Positions 42,918 through 51,664 of a stretch of 52,859 nucleotides of DNA are shown here, one piece after another. Position 1 is the stretch's first letter. Each line of letters begins with the position of its first letter. The notes under the pieces are model-generated. The model worked only from the letters and a program-made list of their open reading frames with translations. It had not been told where the DNA came from and ran no database searches. Source of the DNA: Oscillospiraceae bacterium (GTDB taxonomy: Bacteria > Bacillota > Clostridia > Christensenellales > Aristaeellaceae). The position numbers and the translations under genes were made by a program. The stretch is from assembly GCA_031269355.1 (NCBI GenBank), contig JAISZG010000032.1:1-52859 (forward strand), given 5' to 3'.

Positions 42918-44075
42918 TTACTTTATCAATTCTTCCACAAGTTTGATTACCAATCCGCCCGCGATAACCGACGCGATTTGGCCGGACACGTTCGCGCCCA
43001 CTGCGTGCATCAGCAGGTGGTTTGTCGGATCTTCAGCCAGGCCCATCTTATGGATAACTCGCGCGGACATTGGGAACGCCGATATACCGGTTGCGCCTAT
43101 CATAGGATTCACCTTATTTTTTAGGAACAGGTTCATAAGCTTTGCGAATAGCACTCCGCCGATTGTATCGAACACGAACGCGATGAGGCCGAGTGCGAGT
43201 ATCATAAGCGTTTGCGGGTTCAGGAATTTTTCGGCTTGCATATTGACCGCCACCGTAATTCCAAGCAGAAGTGTGACCAGGTTCGCCAATTGATTCTGCG
43301 CGGTTTGGGATAGTGAATCCAGCACGCCGCATTCGCGGATCAGGTTACCGAACATCAAGAACCCGACCAGCGCGACGGAGCGCGGCGCGAACAGGCCGGC
43401 AATCATGGTTACGAGGATTGGAAACAATATGCGCACCGTTTTGCCGACGCTTCGCTGTTCGTATTTCATGCGTATTCGGCGTTCCGCCTTGGTGGTGACC
43501 ATACGGATAACGGGCGGCTGTATAATTGGAACGAGCGCCATATACGAATACGCCGCGACTATTATTGCGCCGAGGTACTGGCTGTTGAAATAGTTCGCTA
43601 CAAATATGGATGTCGGCCCGTCTGCGGCGCCTATGATGGATATCGACGCTGCGTCCTGCAAAGAGAAGCCCAACAGCGACGCGAGGCTGAACGTGAAGAA
43701 TATTCCGAACTGCGCGGCTGCTCCGAAGAATAGCATTCGCGGGTTGCTCAGCAGCGGGCCGAAGTCGATCATCGCGCCGATTCCGATGAAAAGCAATAGA
43801 GGAAACAGCTCGTTATCGATGCCCGCGCGGGAGAGCACGTTCAGCACACCGATTTCCTCTTCGACGTGGCGGATGCCGTCGACGATCCGTTCGATGTTTT
43901 GGGTGATCGCGCCGGACATAGGCAAGTTGACGAGTATTGCTCCAAAGCCCATTGGCAGCAGCAGAGTAGGTTCCATTTCGCGTTTGATGGCCAAATAAAT
44001 CAGGATGCCGCCTACCGCCCACATGATCACCTGCTGCGTGGTGATGTTTAGAAGGTTCCCAAACAACGCGTCCAA
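42918..44075 (-). CDS. Sodium-pump decarboxylase beta subunit (OadB/MmdB/GcdB)
   Basis: The membrane carboxybiotin decarboxylase that couples decarboxylation to sodium export. 385 residues with about nine to eleven membrane segments and the family motifs IGIGAMIDFGPLLSNPRMLF, SIIGAADGPTSIFVANYF with the essential aspartate, and NPMIGATGISAFPMSARVIH. TTG 44075 is chosen because AAAGGAG lies seven bases upstream; the frame is open to 44108. A small gamma-like gene follows. Neither the carboxyltransferase (alpha) nor a biotin carrier gene is in the window, so the substrate (oxaloacetate, methylmalonyl-CoA or glutaconyl-CoA) is open. Confidence 0.92.
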   Translation of the reverse strand: MDALFGNLLNITTQQVIMWAVGGILIYLAIKREMEPTLLLPMGFGAILVNLPMSGAITQNIERIVDGIRHVEEEIGVLNVLSRAGIDNELFPLLLFIGIGAMIDFGPLLSNPRMLFFGAAAQFGIFFTFSLASLLGFSLQDAASISIIGAADGPTSIFVANYFNSQYLGAIIVAAYSYMALVPIIQPPVIRMVTTKAERRIRMKYEQRSVGKTVRILFPILVTMIAGLFAPRSVALVGFLMFGNLIRECGVLDSLSQTAQNQLANLVTLLLGITVAVNMQAEKFLNPQTLMILALGLIAFVFDTIGGVLFAKLMNLFLKNKVNPMIGATGISAFPMSARVIHKMGLAEDPTNHLLMHAVGANVSGQIASVIAGGLVIKLVEELIK

Positions 44076-44163
44076 GTCATTTCTCCTTTTGGCGCGGCGC
44101 GCCGTCACTTAAGGATGGCTCATGTCCGTTAATGCCCAAGCGCAATAATCTACGCTATCACGC

Positions 44164-44172
44164 AGTATACCA
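44164..44172 (-). promoter_or_regulatory. Extended -10 promoter for the decarboxylase pair
   Basis: On the minus strand TGGTATACT, a TG-extended -10 box, lies about 90 bases before the TTG start. The -35 is poor (TTGTCC at 20 bases), consistent with an extended -10 promoter. Confidence 0.5.
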
Positions 44173-44281
44173 TATCTTCCGGAAAAATGGGACAAGCCTC
44201 GCACAAAATCTGCACACCTTTAATGGCATAGGGAGGGCGAAGCCCTCACAACGCCACCAAAGCCAGCCACAGACAATTACA

Positions 44282-45163
44282 GCTAATAACACCCACCCCG
44301 GTCCCCCGGGCGCCCTCCGCGCCCGGGGGACCACCGCCACAACAGAAAGGGGATTTCAAAGGGGCCGTGCCCCTTTGACAGGTGGGTTTGGGAGGGCGGC
44401 GCCCTCCCAACGTAACCTCGTAACCTCGTATCCCTCATACCCCTCGTACCCTTCGTACCCTTCGTACCCTTCGTACCCCTCGTCCCCTGCGGCGCACACC
44501 CAAAGCTAAACCCCTAACGCAGAAATCAAACCCTAATATCTCCTATTCAAGTGTGTGCCGCAACTAACTCACGTACCGCGCCCGAAGGCGCGGCAGCGCT
44601 TGGCAGTGCAAAATATATCGCTGATCGGAAGAAAGTAATCGGCTATTAATGATATGCAGCATGGGGAGTATCGAGATAATCAATACAATCAATATAATCG
44701 TCAGCATGCGCTAGCGCTGATTAAGCGCAGCAGCATCTTTTTTTGCGATGATACATAATAAATATTATGTTAAATTTTATTATACAACACTTAATAATAA
44801 AGGGAATATTACGACTGGCGATGATCGGAAGCATGCGTATGCGAACTGCCGTGCTGCGAGATGCTGCCGCGCCTCCGGGCGCGGTACGTGAGTTAGCTGC
44901 GGCACACACTTGAATAGGAGATATTAGGGTTTGATTTCTGCGTTAGGGTTTTGGTTTTGGGTGTGTGCCGCGGGGGACGAAGGAGGGGTTACGGTGGGTT
45001 ACGGTGGGTTACGAGGTTACGAGGTTACGTTGGGAGGGCGCCGCCCTCCCAAACCCACCCGTCAAAGGGGCACGGCCCCTTTGAAATCCCCTTCCGTTGG
45101 CGCTTCGGGTTGGCACACCGGGCGCGGAGGGCGCCCGGCGCGCTGCGCGGTGATGTTATTAGC
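44282..45163. repeat. Large inverted repeat of about 880 bp
   Basis: Left arm about 44282-44596 and right arm about 44864-45163 are reverse complements over most of their length. Best-conserved are the inner blocks (44516-44596 with 44864-44942) and the outer GGGAGGGCGGCGCCCTCCC and AAAGGGGCCGTGCCCCTTT blocks. Between them the arms carry diverged short tandem repeats (CTCGTAACC, TTCGTACCC). The 267-base core (44597-44863) is AT-rich. No transposase is encoded. The small frame 44721-44909 spans core and arm and has no SD, so no gene is claimed. The block lies between the CHAP-like gene and the decarboxylase pair. Confidence 0.85.
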
Positions 45164-45207
45164 CCTGAGGATGGCTTTGAATATGGCAAAGGTTGCGGGG
45201 GACTTTT

Positions 45208-46197
45208 TTAGTGGCTTTTGGGTATTACTTTGATTGTGATGCCGTCCTCGCGCTCGGCTGCGACGTCGCCGACGTACGCTGTGATGGAGAACATCCATAG
45301 GGTCCCGTCGCCGTATCCGTTCTTGTGCGCGTCGTACCAGCGTAAATGCCAGCTGCGCGTTCCGTCTGCGTTTAGCGTGGATTCCGATTGAACAGCTCGG
45401 TTCGCCGCGCCAAACGGACTGCTCAGCGAGATGGAGTTTACGTCCGCCGTAGTGGTAACAAGAAGCGTGGCGGTGTCGCCTTCAGCGACAAATAAATGCC
45501 GCAGCTTCAATTCCAATATCTTCCGTATATTCGCGCTGATACCGTTAATCGGATCGAGAAAATATATAAACCCCTGAAAATCCCCAGCATCCGTTCGTGC
45601 CTTAATTTCCTTCAGCGTGAGGGTGTGGGTCGAAAACTGAAAATGCGGCTTCTCTTCGTTCGGACGCCATATCGCTTCCGATATTTCTATAAAATCACCC
45701 TCCACACTCTCCACCACCGCCACATGCCCGTCAGGATTTGTCGCGCTTGCGCCCCATACGGCAAACGATCCCGCTATCGGCGCGCCTTCGCTGAACAGAA
45801 ATCCCCTGTCCGCCACTCCCGCACCAACGCCTTCATTCATAAGCTGATTAACAGCGTACCATTCCGCCGCCGTTTCGGAAAACGAGCGAAACCCGGTCGC
45901 CGATTTTTTATTATAAGGTACTTCATATTGAACGTTCTTGTCCGGGTACACCTCGCGTATGATTTCGTTCGCGCGCGCCCACGCGTAAAACGTCGATCCC
46001 TCGTCTAGCTTTGGAATCTGGTTGTTGCTTACGTCGTTTTGACTGGCCTTGTACTGCTTAATATATGTTTGTGCGTCGGGCGCTTCCGTTCTCTTCACGA
46101 ACGCGAGCGCGGTTCCAAAAGGAATGATCGCCGCCAGTATAGTGCAAATAACGGCAAACGACCTGCAAGTGCGCGCAACGTCTCTTCTCTTGTTCAT
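45208..46197 (-). CDS. Secreted CHAP-like protein lacking the catalytic cysteine
   Basis: 329 residues with an N-terminal signal or membrane anchor (FAVICTILAAIIPFGTALAF). Residues about 62-195 resemble a CHAP peptidoglycan amidase/peptidase domain: GSTFYAWARANEI aligns with the usual G-x-C-T-x-Y-A-W motif, and FAVWG...GHVAVVESVEGDFIEISEA with the histidine motif (H158). The nucleophile cysteine is serine (S68), so classical CHAP activity is unlikely; it may bind cell wall instead. The C-terminal ~90 residues look like an immunoglobulin-like beta domain. The SD GAGGAG is directly preceded by a (GA)7 tract. Stop lies just outside the large inverted repeat. Confidence 0.75.
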   Translation of the reverse strand: MNKRRDVARTCRSFAVICTILAAIIPFGTALAFVKRTEAPDAQTYIKQYKASQNDVSNNQIPKLDEGSTFYAWARANEIIREVYPDKNVQYEVPYNKKSATGFRSFSETAAEWYAVNQLMNEGVGAGVADRGFLFSEGAPIAGSFAVWGASATNPDGHVAVVESVEGDFIEISEAIWRPNEEKPHFQFSTHTLTLKEIKARTDAGDFQGFIYFLDPINGISANIRKILELKLRHLFVAEGDTATLLVTTTADVNSISLSSPFGAANRAVQSESTLNADGTRSWHLRWYDAHKNGYGDGTLWMFSITAYVGDVAAEREDGITIKVIPKSH

Positions 46198-46205
46198 AAT
46201 GGCTC

Positions 46206-46220
46206 CTCTCTCTCTCTCTC
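46206..46220. repeat. Dinucleotide (GA/CT) tract next to an SD
   Basis: Seven CT units plus C on the plus strand, i.e. GA repeats on the coding strand, immediately upstream of the GAGGAG of the CHAP-like gene. Confidence 0.8.
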
Positions 46221-46259
46221 ATGCCGCGCGGGCGTATGTTTATATAATTAAGATATATA

Positions 46260-49200
46260 CTACATAAAAAAAGTCAGTTGGCTGGTTTCCGGAAGCCCTG
46301 CCAAACACCCTTGACCTCGCAGAAGATCTATAATCGCCGTGCTGGCGCGCGTGCGCTGGCGGAATTCTTCGATGGATAGAAACGGACGTTCCGCGCGAGC
46401 CGCGCATATAGACTGCGCCGCGCTTAATCCCAGCCCGACAAGCGCGATAAGCGGAGGGCGGATGCTCTCGCCTACTATCAAGAACCGCTCCGCATCCGAT
46501 AAATATAAATCTATCGGGGCGAATTCAATGCCGCGCAGCTTCATCTCCAGTACGATCTCAAGCGTCGTTAGCTGCTCCTTATCCTTCGCGGTAATCTCGC
46601 GCCCGCGATCCTCCAATTCATCCAGCCGCTCGCGCACCCGCTCCGCCGGCAGCATCATCACAGACGCGTCGAACCCGACCGCCCGTATCGATAAGTACGC
46701 GCTATAATATGCCGTCGGGTAATATACCTTAAAATACCCTATACGCAATGCCATCGTAACATATGCAACTGCATGACCTTTAGGAAACATATATTTTATT
46801 TTACGGCAAGAATCCAATATCCATTGAGGAACGTTCGCGTTAGCCATCGCCTCTTCCATTTCCGAAGTCAGCCCTTTGCCTTTACGAACGCTCTCCATCG
46901 TATCAAACGCGAGCTTGGTATTCACGCCGCAGTCGATCAGGTAGTTCATTATATCCTCGCGCGTGCATATGCATTGGCGAAGCTCCGCCGTGCCCGCGCG
47001 AATCAAATCCTGCGCGTTTCGATTCCATACGTCGGTTCCATGCGATAGGCCGGAAATCCGAACCAGTTCGTCCATGCTGCGCGGTTTCGTTTCCTCGAGC
47101 ATCTGCCGAACGAAGCTGGTTCCAAACTCTGGTATACCAAAAGTGCCGACGCTGCTCCCCAATTCCTCCGCGCTTACGCCAAGCGCTTCCGTCGACAGGA
47201 ACAGCGACATAACGCCCGGATCGTTAAGGGGTATGCTCCGCGCCTGTACTCCCGTAAGTTCCTCCAGCATGCGGATCATCGTCGGGTCGTCGTGCCCCAG
47301 TATATCAAGCTTTACCAGCACGTCGTGCATCGAGCTGAAATCGTAGTGCGTGGTTACTGTTTCGCTTGCTGAATCGTCCGCCGGGCGCTGCACCGGGGTA
47401 AATTGATATATTTCATAACCTTTAGGCAACACAACCATTCCGCCGGGATGCTGGCCGGTCGTGCGCTTGACCCCCATGCAGCCCAGCGCGAGCCTCGTTT
47501 TCTGCGCGAGCGTAAGCGTCAGCGAGCGGGATTCGCAATATTTGTTCACATAAAACAGAGCGGTCTTTTCGGCCAGCGTGCCTATAGTACCCGCGCGGAA
47601 CACATACCCTTCGCCGAACAGCGTTTCGACGTTCTTATGCGCGCGCGACTGATATACGCCCGAGAAATTTAAATCGATATCCGGCACCTTGTCGCCTTTG
47701 AATCCCAGGAACACCTCGAACGGGATATCGAACCCGTCGCGCAGCAACGGCTCTCCGCAGCGCGGGCAATCTTTGGGCGGCAGATCTACGCCGGTCGGCG
47801 CGATGCGACGCGCGTCGTATTCGCCATAGTGACACTTGGCGCATATGTAATGCGGCGGCAGCGGGTTAACCTCCGTGATGCCGCACATCGTCGCGACCAG
47901 CGACGATCCGACCGACCCCCTCGAACCGACGAGATAGCCATCCGCGACCGATTGCTCGACCAGCTTTTGCGCGATGCTGTAGAGCGTCGCGAATCCATAT
48001 CCTATAATCGCGCCAAGCTCCTTCTTCAGCCGCGCCTCTACGATTTCGGGCAGAGGATCGCCGTAGAGCCGCTTCGCCTTCTCCATAGACATTCGTTCGA
48101 TATCCGCCGCAGCCTCCGGCCATTCCGGCTGAAACGTCTGCTTGCCCTCCGGGTGCGCGGGGAATAACGATAGATTTTCGAGCCGATTCGCGATAGCCTG
48201 CGGATTCGCCACTACCACCTCGCGCGCCTTCGCCTCGCCCAGGTACGAGAACTCCTCTAGCATTTCCGCCGTAGTTTTAAAGTAAAGCGGGGCCTGCTCG
48301 TCCGCGTCGGAGAAACCCTTGTTCGCCATCAGTATGGCTCGATAGCGCGCGTCCTGCGGATTAAGAAAATGTACGTCGCCAGTCGCCACGACAGGTTTGC
48401 CGGTCGCCTCGCCAATAGCGACAAGCCGCCGATTCAAATCACGCAACCCCTCCTCGTCCGCCACGCGGCCTTCCCGCATAAGAAACGAGTTGTTCGCGAT
48501 AGGCATAATCTCAATAAAATCATAGAACGACGCGATTGCGCGCAGCGCCTTGTCGTCGCGCCCTTCCAACACCGCGCGGAACAATTCGCCGGACTCGCAG
48601 GCGGTGCCCAGCAGCAGCCCCTCGCGGCGGCGCTCCAGCAGTCCGCGCGGAATGTGCGGCCGCCCGCTGACAAAATATCTCAGATGCGCTTCGGAGATAA
48701 GCTTGTTCAGATTTGTCATGCCGGTTTGGCTTATCGCGAGAATCGTTATGTGATGGCTGTGCGTCAGCGCTCGCTCGCCCGGTATTTTATTTAGATCGGC
48801 GATCGTTCGCATCCCCTGCTCGCCGCAGGCGTCGAACATTTTGATCAGCGCTTTCGCCGTCGCGCGCGCGTCGTGCACCGCGCGGTGCGCGCCCTTAAGC
48901 GAAACGCCAAGCAGTTTGCATAGCGCGCTCAGCGAATGGCTTCGCTGCCGGGGATACAGCTTTCGAGCGAGCGCAAGCGTATCCAGCGTGCATACGATAT
49001 GATCGTCGCCAAGCCGCTGGTACTCCGCGCGAAGGAATCCAATGTCGAACGACGCGTTGTGCGCCGCGATTGGGCTGTCTCCAAGGAAGGCCGAAAACTC
49101 GGCGGCAAGCTGCTCGAACGTAGGCGCGTCCTTTACCATGGCGTCGGTGATGTGGTTCACCTTGCTCGCGGCGGGCGGGATAGGCCGCAGCGGATTTACC

Positions 49201-50567
49201 ATCCGCTCGAATTCCTCTATGATCTGGCCGCCGCGTATGCGCACCGCGCCTATCTCTATCACCCTATCCTGCGCGGCGCTAAGTCCGGTCGTTTCAAAGT
49301 CGAGCACAACCAGCTCATCGTCCAGCGCGCGCTCGACGGGATCGGAAACTACGATCGCCTCGTCGCACAGATAACCCTCCATGCCGGGAATTAGTTTTAT
49401 TTTATAACGTTTTGCCGCCGCGAACGCTTCCGGATACGCCTGCGTCACGCCGTGATCCGTTATCGCGATAGCCGGATGCCCCCACGCCGCCGCCTGACGG
49501 ATCAAATCTTCGGCGGACGTTACGCCGTCCATTCCGCTCATCTGCGTATGCAGATGCAGCTCGACGCGCTTCTCGTCCGCGTCGTCCGTGCGCGTCGGTT
49601 TTTCAGTGATCGTGATATCCGTCGGCCTTAATATAAAATCGCCCGTGTACTGATCTGCCTGGCAGCTGCCGCGCACCTTTAGGAACACGCCCGGCGTTAT
49701 CGCCGCGCGGATCGCTTCGCTTCGCTTTTTGTCTTCTTTTATGGACGCGCCGTCCTTCGCGTCGCCCTCGCCCGCGCCGCCGCCGCGTTTGCGCGCGCCA
49801 AGGAACAGCTTGCAATATACCGCGCTGTCCGCGTCCGCGAGCAGGAACGTGAAAATTTGCATATCGCCCGCGCGCAATTCTATCGCTTCCGCCGTGATCA
49901 CCTCGCCCGCGACAGTCGCCTTTTCGCTGAACTCGGTCAATTCGCTTATGGGCGACGCGGCTCCGGCGATTCGATTTCCCAGTATGATTCCCGCCGTCGG
50001 CGCGGAATTCTTCTTTTGCGGTTTCGAGACAGGCGGCGGAGCCAGCTCCTTCACGCTCTCGCGCAGCGTTTCCAAACGCCTTGCCTGCTCGTCCACCGCG
50101 CCACGATCAAGAAGCGTTACGGGCGTGCGCAGCCGGAACACATCCCATAGCAGGCGTGTCAATCGCTCGGGTATTTGCAGCTGCGCGAATACGTCCTTGC
50201 TGGCTTCGCATTCCGCAGTTAGGGATATGCGCTCGTTTTCCGCGCTCCACAGCGACGCGGCCAGCATCGCGCGTATTCCCGGATTTCCGCGCGCGAGGCA
50301 GTCCGTCAAAAACGGAGCGTATGCGGATGGATCGCGCATAAACGCATCGCCGAGCGACGGGCTGGCGACGCGCAGCGATACGCGCGCTTCCGGAAACGCG
50401 TTCTGGAAATCCTTCTTAAGCGCTAGATATTCCTTCTCCTCGCACAGAATTGACGATAGCAGGCTTATCTGCATGCGGCTCGCATCCGATGATACGCGAA
50501 CCCGCTCAAGCTGAAGATGCTCCGCGTACGGTTTACACCCGCCGGTGAGAATATCCGTCCAACTCAT
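46260..50567 (-). CDS. polC: DNA polymerase III alpha subunit, PolC type
   Basis: The main replicative polymerase of low-GC Gram-positives, 1435 residues. Domain order: N-terminal domains, OB fold (about 215-330), PHP domain (ELHLHTQMSGMDG, AITDHG) split by a DnaQ-like 3'-5' exonuclease (VVLDFETTGLS ... AHNASFDIGFL ... HRAVHDARATA), then the polymerase with zinc cysteines (CAKC ... CPRC), PDIDLNFSG catalytic aspartates and GTIGTLAEKTA. ATG 50567 overlaps the ispG stop (ATGA); a TTG at 50579 is a poorer choice. The OB region holds a charged insert (KRGGGAGEGDAKDG). Confidence 0.97.
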   Translation of the reverse strand: MSWTDILTGGCKPYAEHLQLERVRVSSDASRMQISLLSSILCEEKEYLALKKDFQNAFPEARVSLRVASPSLGDAFMRDPSAYAPFLTDCLARGNPGIRAMLAASLWSAENERISLTAECEASKDVFAQLQIPERLTRLLWDVFRLRTPVTLLDRGAVDEQARRLETLRESVKELAPPPVSKPQKKNSAPTAGIILGNRIAGAASPISELTEFSEKATVAGEVITAEAIELRAGDMQIFTFLLADADSAVYCKLFLGARKRGGGAGEGDAKDGASIKEDKKRSEAIRAAITPGVFLKVRGSCQADQYTGDFILRPTDITITEKPTRTDDADEKRVELHLHTQMSGMDGVTSAEDLIRQAAAWGHPAIAITDHGVTQAYPEAFAAAKRYKIKLIPGMEGYLCDEAIVVSDPVERALDDELVVLDFETTGLSAAQDRVIEIGAVRIRGGQIIEEFERMVNPLRPIPPAASKVNHITDAMVKDAPTFEQLAAEFSAFLGDSPIAAHNASFDIGFLRAEYQRLGDDHIVCTLDTLALARKLYPRQRSHSLSALCKLLGVSLKGAHRAVHDARATAKALIKMFDACGEQGMRTIADLNKIPGERALTHSHHITILAISQTGMTNLNKLISEAHLRYFVSGRPHIPRGLLERRREGLLLGTACESGELFRAVLEGRDDKALRAIASFYDFIEIMPIANNSFLMREGRVADEEGLRDLNRRLVAIGEATGKPVVATGDVHFLNPQDARYRAILMANKGFSDADEQAPLYFKTTAEMLEEFSYLGEAKAREVVVANPQAIANRLENLSLFPAHPEGKQTFQPEWPEAAADIERMSMEKAKRLYGDPLPEIVEARLKKELGAIIGYGFATLYSIAQKLVEQSVADGYLVGSRGSVGSSLVATMCGITEVNPLPPHYICAKCHYGEYDARRIAPTGVDLPPKDCPRCGEPLLRDGFDIPFEVFLGFKGDKVPDIDLNFSGVYQSRAHKNVETLFGEGYVFRAGTIGTLAEKTALFYVNKYCESRSLTLTLAQKTRLALGCMGVKRTTGQHPGGMVVLPKGYEIYQFTPVQRPADDSASETVTTHYDFSSMHDVLVKLDILGHDDPTMIRMLEELTGVQARSIPLNDPGVMSLFLSTEALGVSAEELGSSVGTFGIPEFGTSFVRQMLEETKPRSMDELVRISGLSHGTDVWNRNAQDLIRAGTAELRQCICTREDIMNYLIDCGVNTKLAFDTMESVRKGKGLTSEMEEAMANANVPQWILDSCRKIKYMFPKGHAVAYVTMALRIGYFKVYYPTAYYSAYLSIRAVGFDASVMMLPAERVRERLDELEDRGREITAKDKEQLTTLEIVLEMKLRGIEFAPIDLYLSDAERFLIVGESIRPPLIALVGLGLSAAQSICAARAERPFLSIEEFRQRTRASTAIIDLLRGQGCLAGLPETSQLTFFM

Positions 50568-51610
50568 GGGTTCCCCCAACGGCGTTTAATCTCGTGAAGC
50601 AGCGCTTCCGCGGGATCGCCCTTTATGGACGCGGGCGCCTCGCCGCGCACGAACAGCGCCGCGCCACCCGGCGCGCCCGCTATGCCGATATCGGCTTCCC
50701 GCGCTTCGCCAGGGCCGTTTACTACGCAGCCCATCACCGCCACGCGCAAAGGAATATGAACGTCGGCGAGCGCGCCGCGCACGCGCCTGGCAAGGGTCGG
50801 CACGTCTATGCACGTCCTTCCGCAGGTGGGACACGCTATGATCTCCGGCCGGTCGCGCAGCAAGCCCACCGCGCGCAGAATATTCCGCGCCGCGTCGGCT
50901 TCCGGCAGAGGATCGCCGGACAGCGACACTCGCATCGTGTCGCCTATGCCATCCGCGAGCAGCGCGCCGAGCGCTACGGCGGATTTGATTACGCCGTCCT
51001 CAGGCAGTCCTGCTTCCGTCAAGCCTATGTGCAGCGGATAATCGCAATGCTTCGCGACGAGCCGGAACGCGCGTATAGTATCCACCGTATGGCTTGTCTT
51101 TACCGCAAGCACTATGTCGTCGAATCCGTGGCGCTCCAGCAGGCGCGCGCTGTTTAGCGCGCTTTCCGCCAGCGCTTCCGGCGTCGGGCCTCCGTGCCTG
51201 GCGAGCAGATCCCGCTCCAGCGAACCCGCGTTCACGCCCACGCGGATGGGTATGCGATGCGCGCGCGCGCAATCCGCGACTCGACGTATATTATCGCCGC
51301 CGCCGATATTCCCGGGATTCAAGCGAAGCTTCGCGTATCCGTTCTCCGCAGCGCCTATCGCGAGCTCGGCGTTAAAATGAATATCCGCGATCAGCGGCAC
51401 CGGCGACGCGTCCGTCAGCGCGCGCGCCGCGCCTACGCACGCTTCGTCGTATACGGATACGCGCACGAGATCGCAGCCCGCGTCCGCCAGCGCGCGAATC
51501 TGAGCGAGCGTCGCGCCGACGTCGCGCGTATCCGTGTTGGTCATCGATTGAACGGAGACGGGCGCGCCGCCACCGATGCGAACACGCCCGACCTGTACGG
51601 CTTTTGTCAT
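50564..51610 (-). CDS. ispG: 4-hydroxy-3-methylbut-2-enyl diphosphate synthase
   Basis: The penultimate enzyme of the non-mevalonate isoprenoid pathway, carrying a 4Fe-4S cluster. 348 residues: VSVQSMTNTDTRDV at the N-terminus, ADIHFN and KLRLNPGNIG in the TIM barrel, and ACPTCGRTC with AVMGCVVNGPGEA giving the cluster cysteines and glutamate. GAGGAAC precedes ATG 51610. It overlaps polC by four bases and follows rseP, a common Firmicutes order in which dxr normally lies further upstream. Confidence 0.96.
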   Translation of the reverse strand: MTKAVQVGRVRIGGGAPVSVQSMTNTDTRDVGATLAQIRALADAGCDLVRVSVYDEACVGAARALTDASPVPLIADIHFNAELAIGAAENGYAKLRLNPGNIGGGDNIRRVADCARAHRIPIRVGVNAGSLERDLLARHGGPTPEALAESALNSARLLERHGFDDIVLAVKTSHTVDTIRAFRLVAKHCDYPLHIGLTEAGLPEDGVIKSAVALGALLADGIGDTMRVSLSGDPLPEADAARNILRAVGLLRDRPEIIACPTCGRTCIDVPTLARRVRGALADVHIPLRVAVMGCVVNGPGEAREADIGIAGAPGGAALFVRGEAPASIKGDPAEALLHEIKRRWGNP

Positions 51611-51664
51611 GATGGTTCCTCGCTATATTATCTTGCGTTGCATAAATTTTATTAGACAGAACTA

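Noticed and set aside
44401-44480. CRISPR-like spacing in the CTCGTAACC/TTCGTACCC arrays
   Set aside because: Units are 9 bases with no spacers; these are simple tandem repeats, and no cas genes are present.
44721-44909. 62-codon minus-strand frame in the core of the large inverted repeat
   Set aside because: Starts inside the repeat arm without an SD, and its composition follows the repeat and the AT-rich core rather than a protein.
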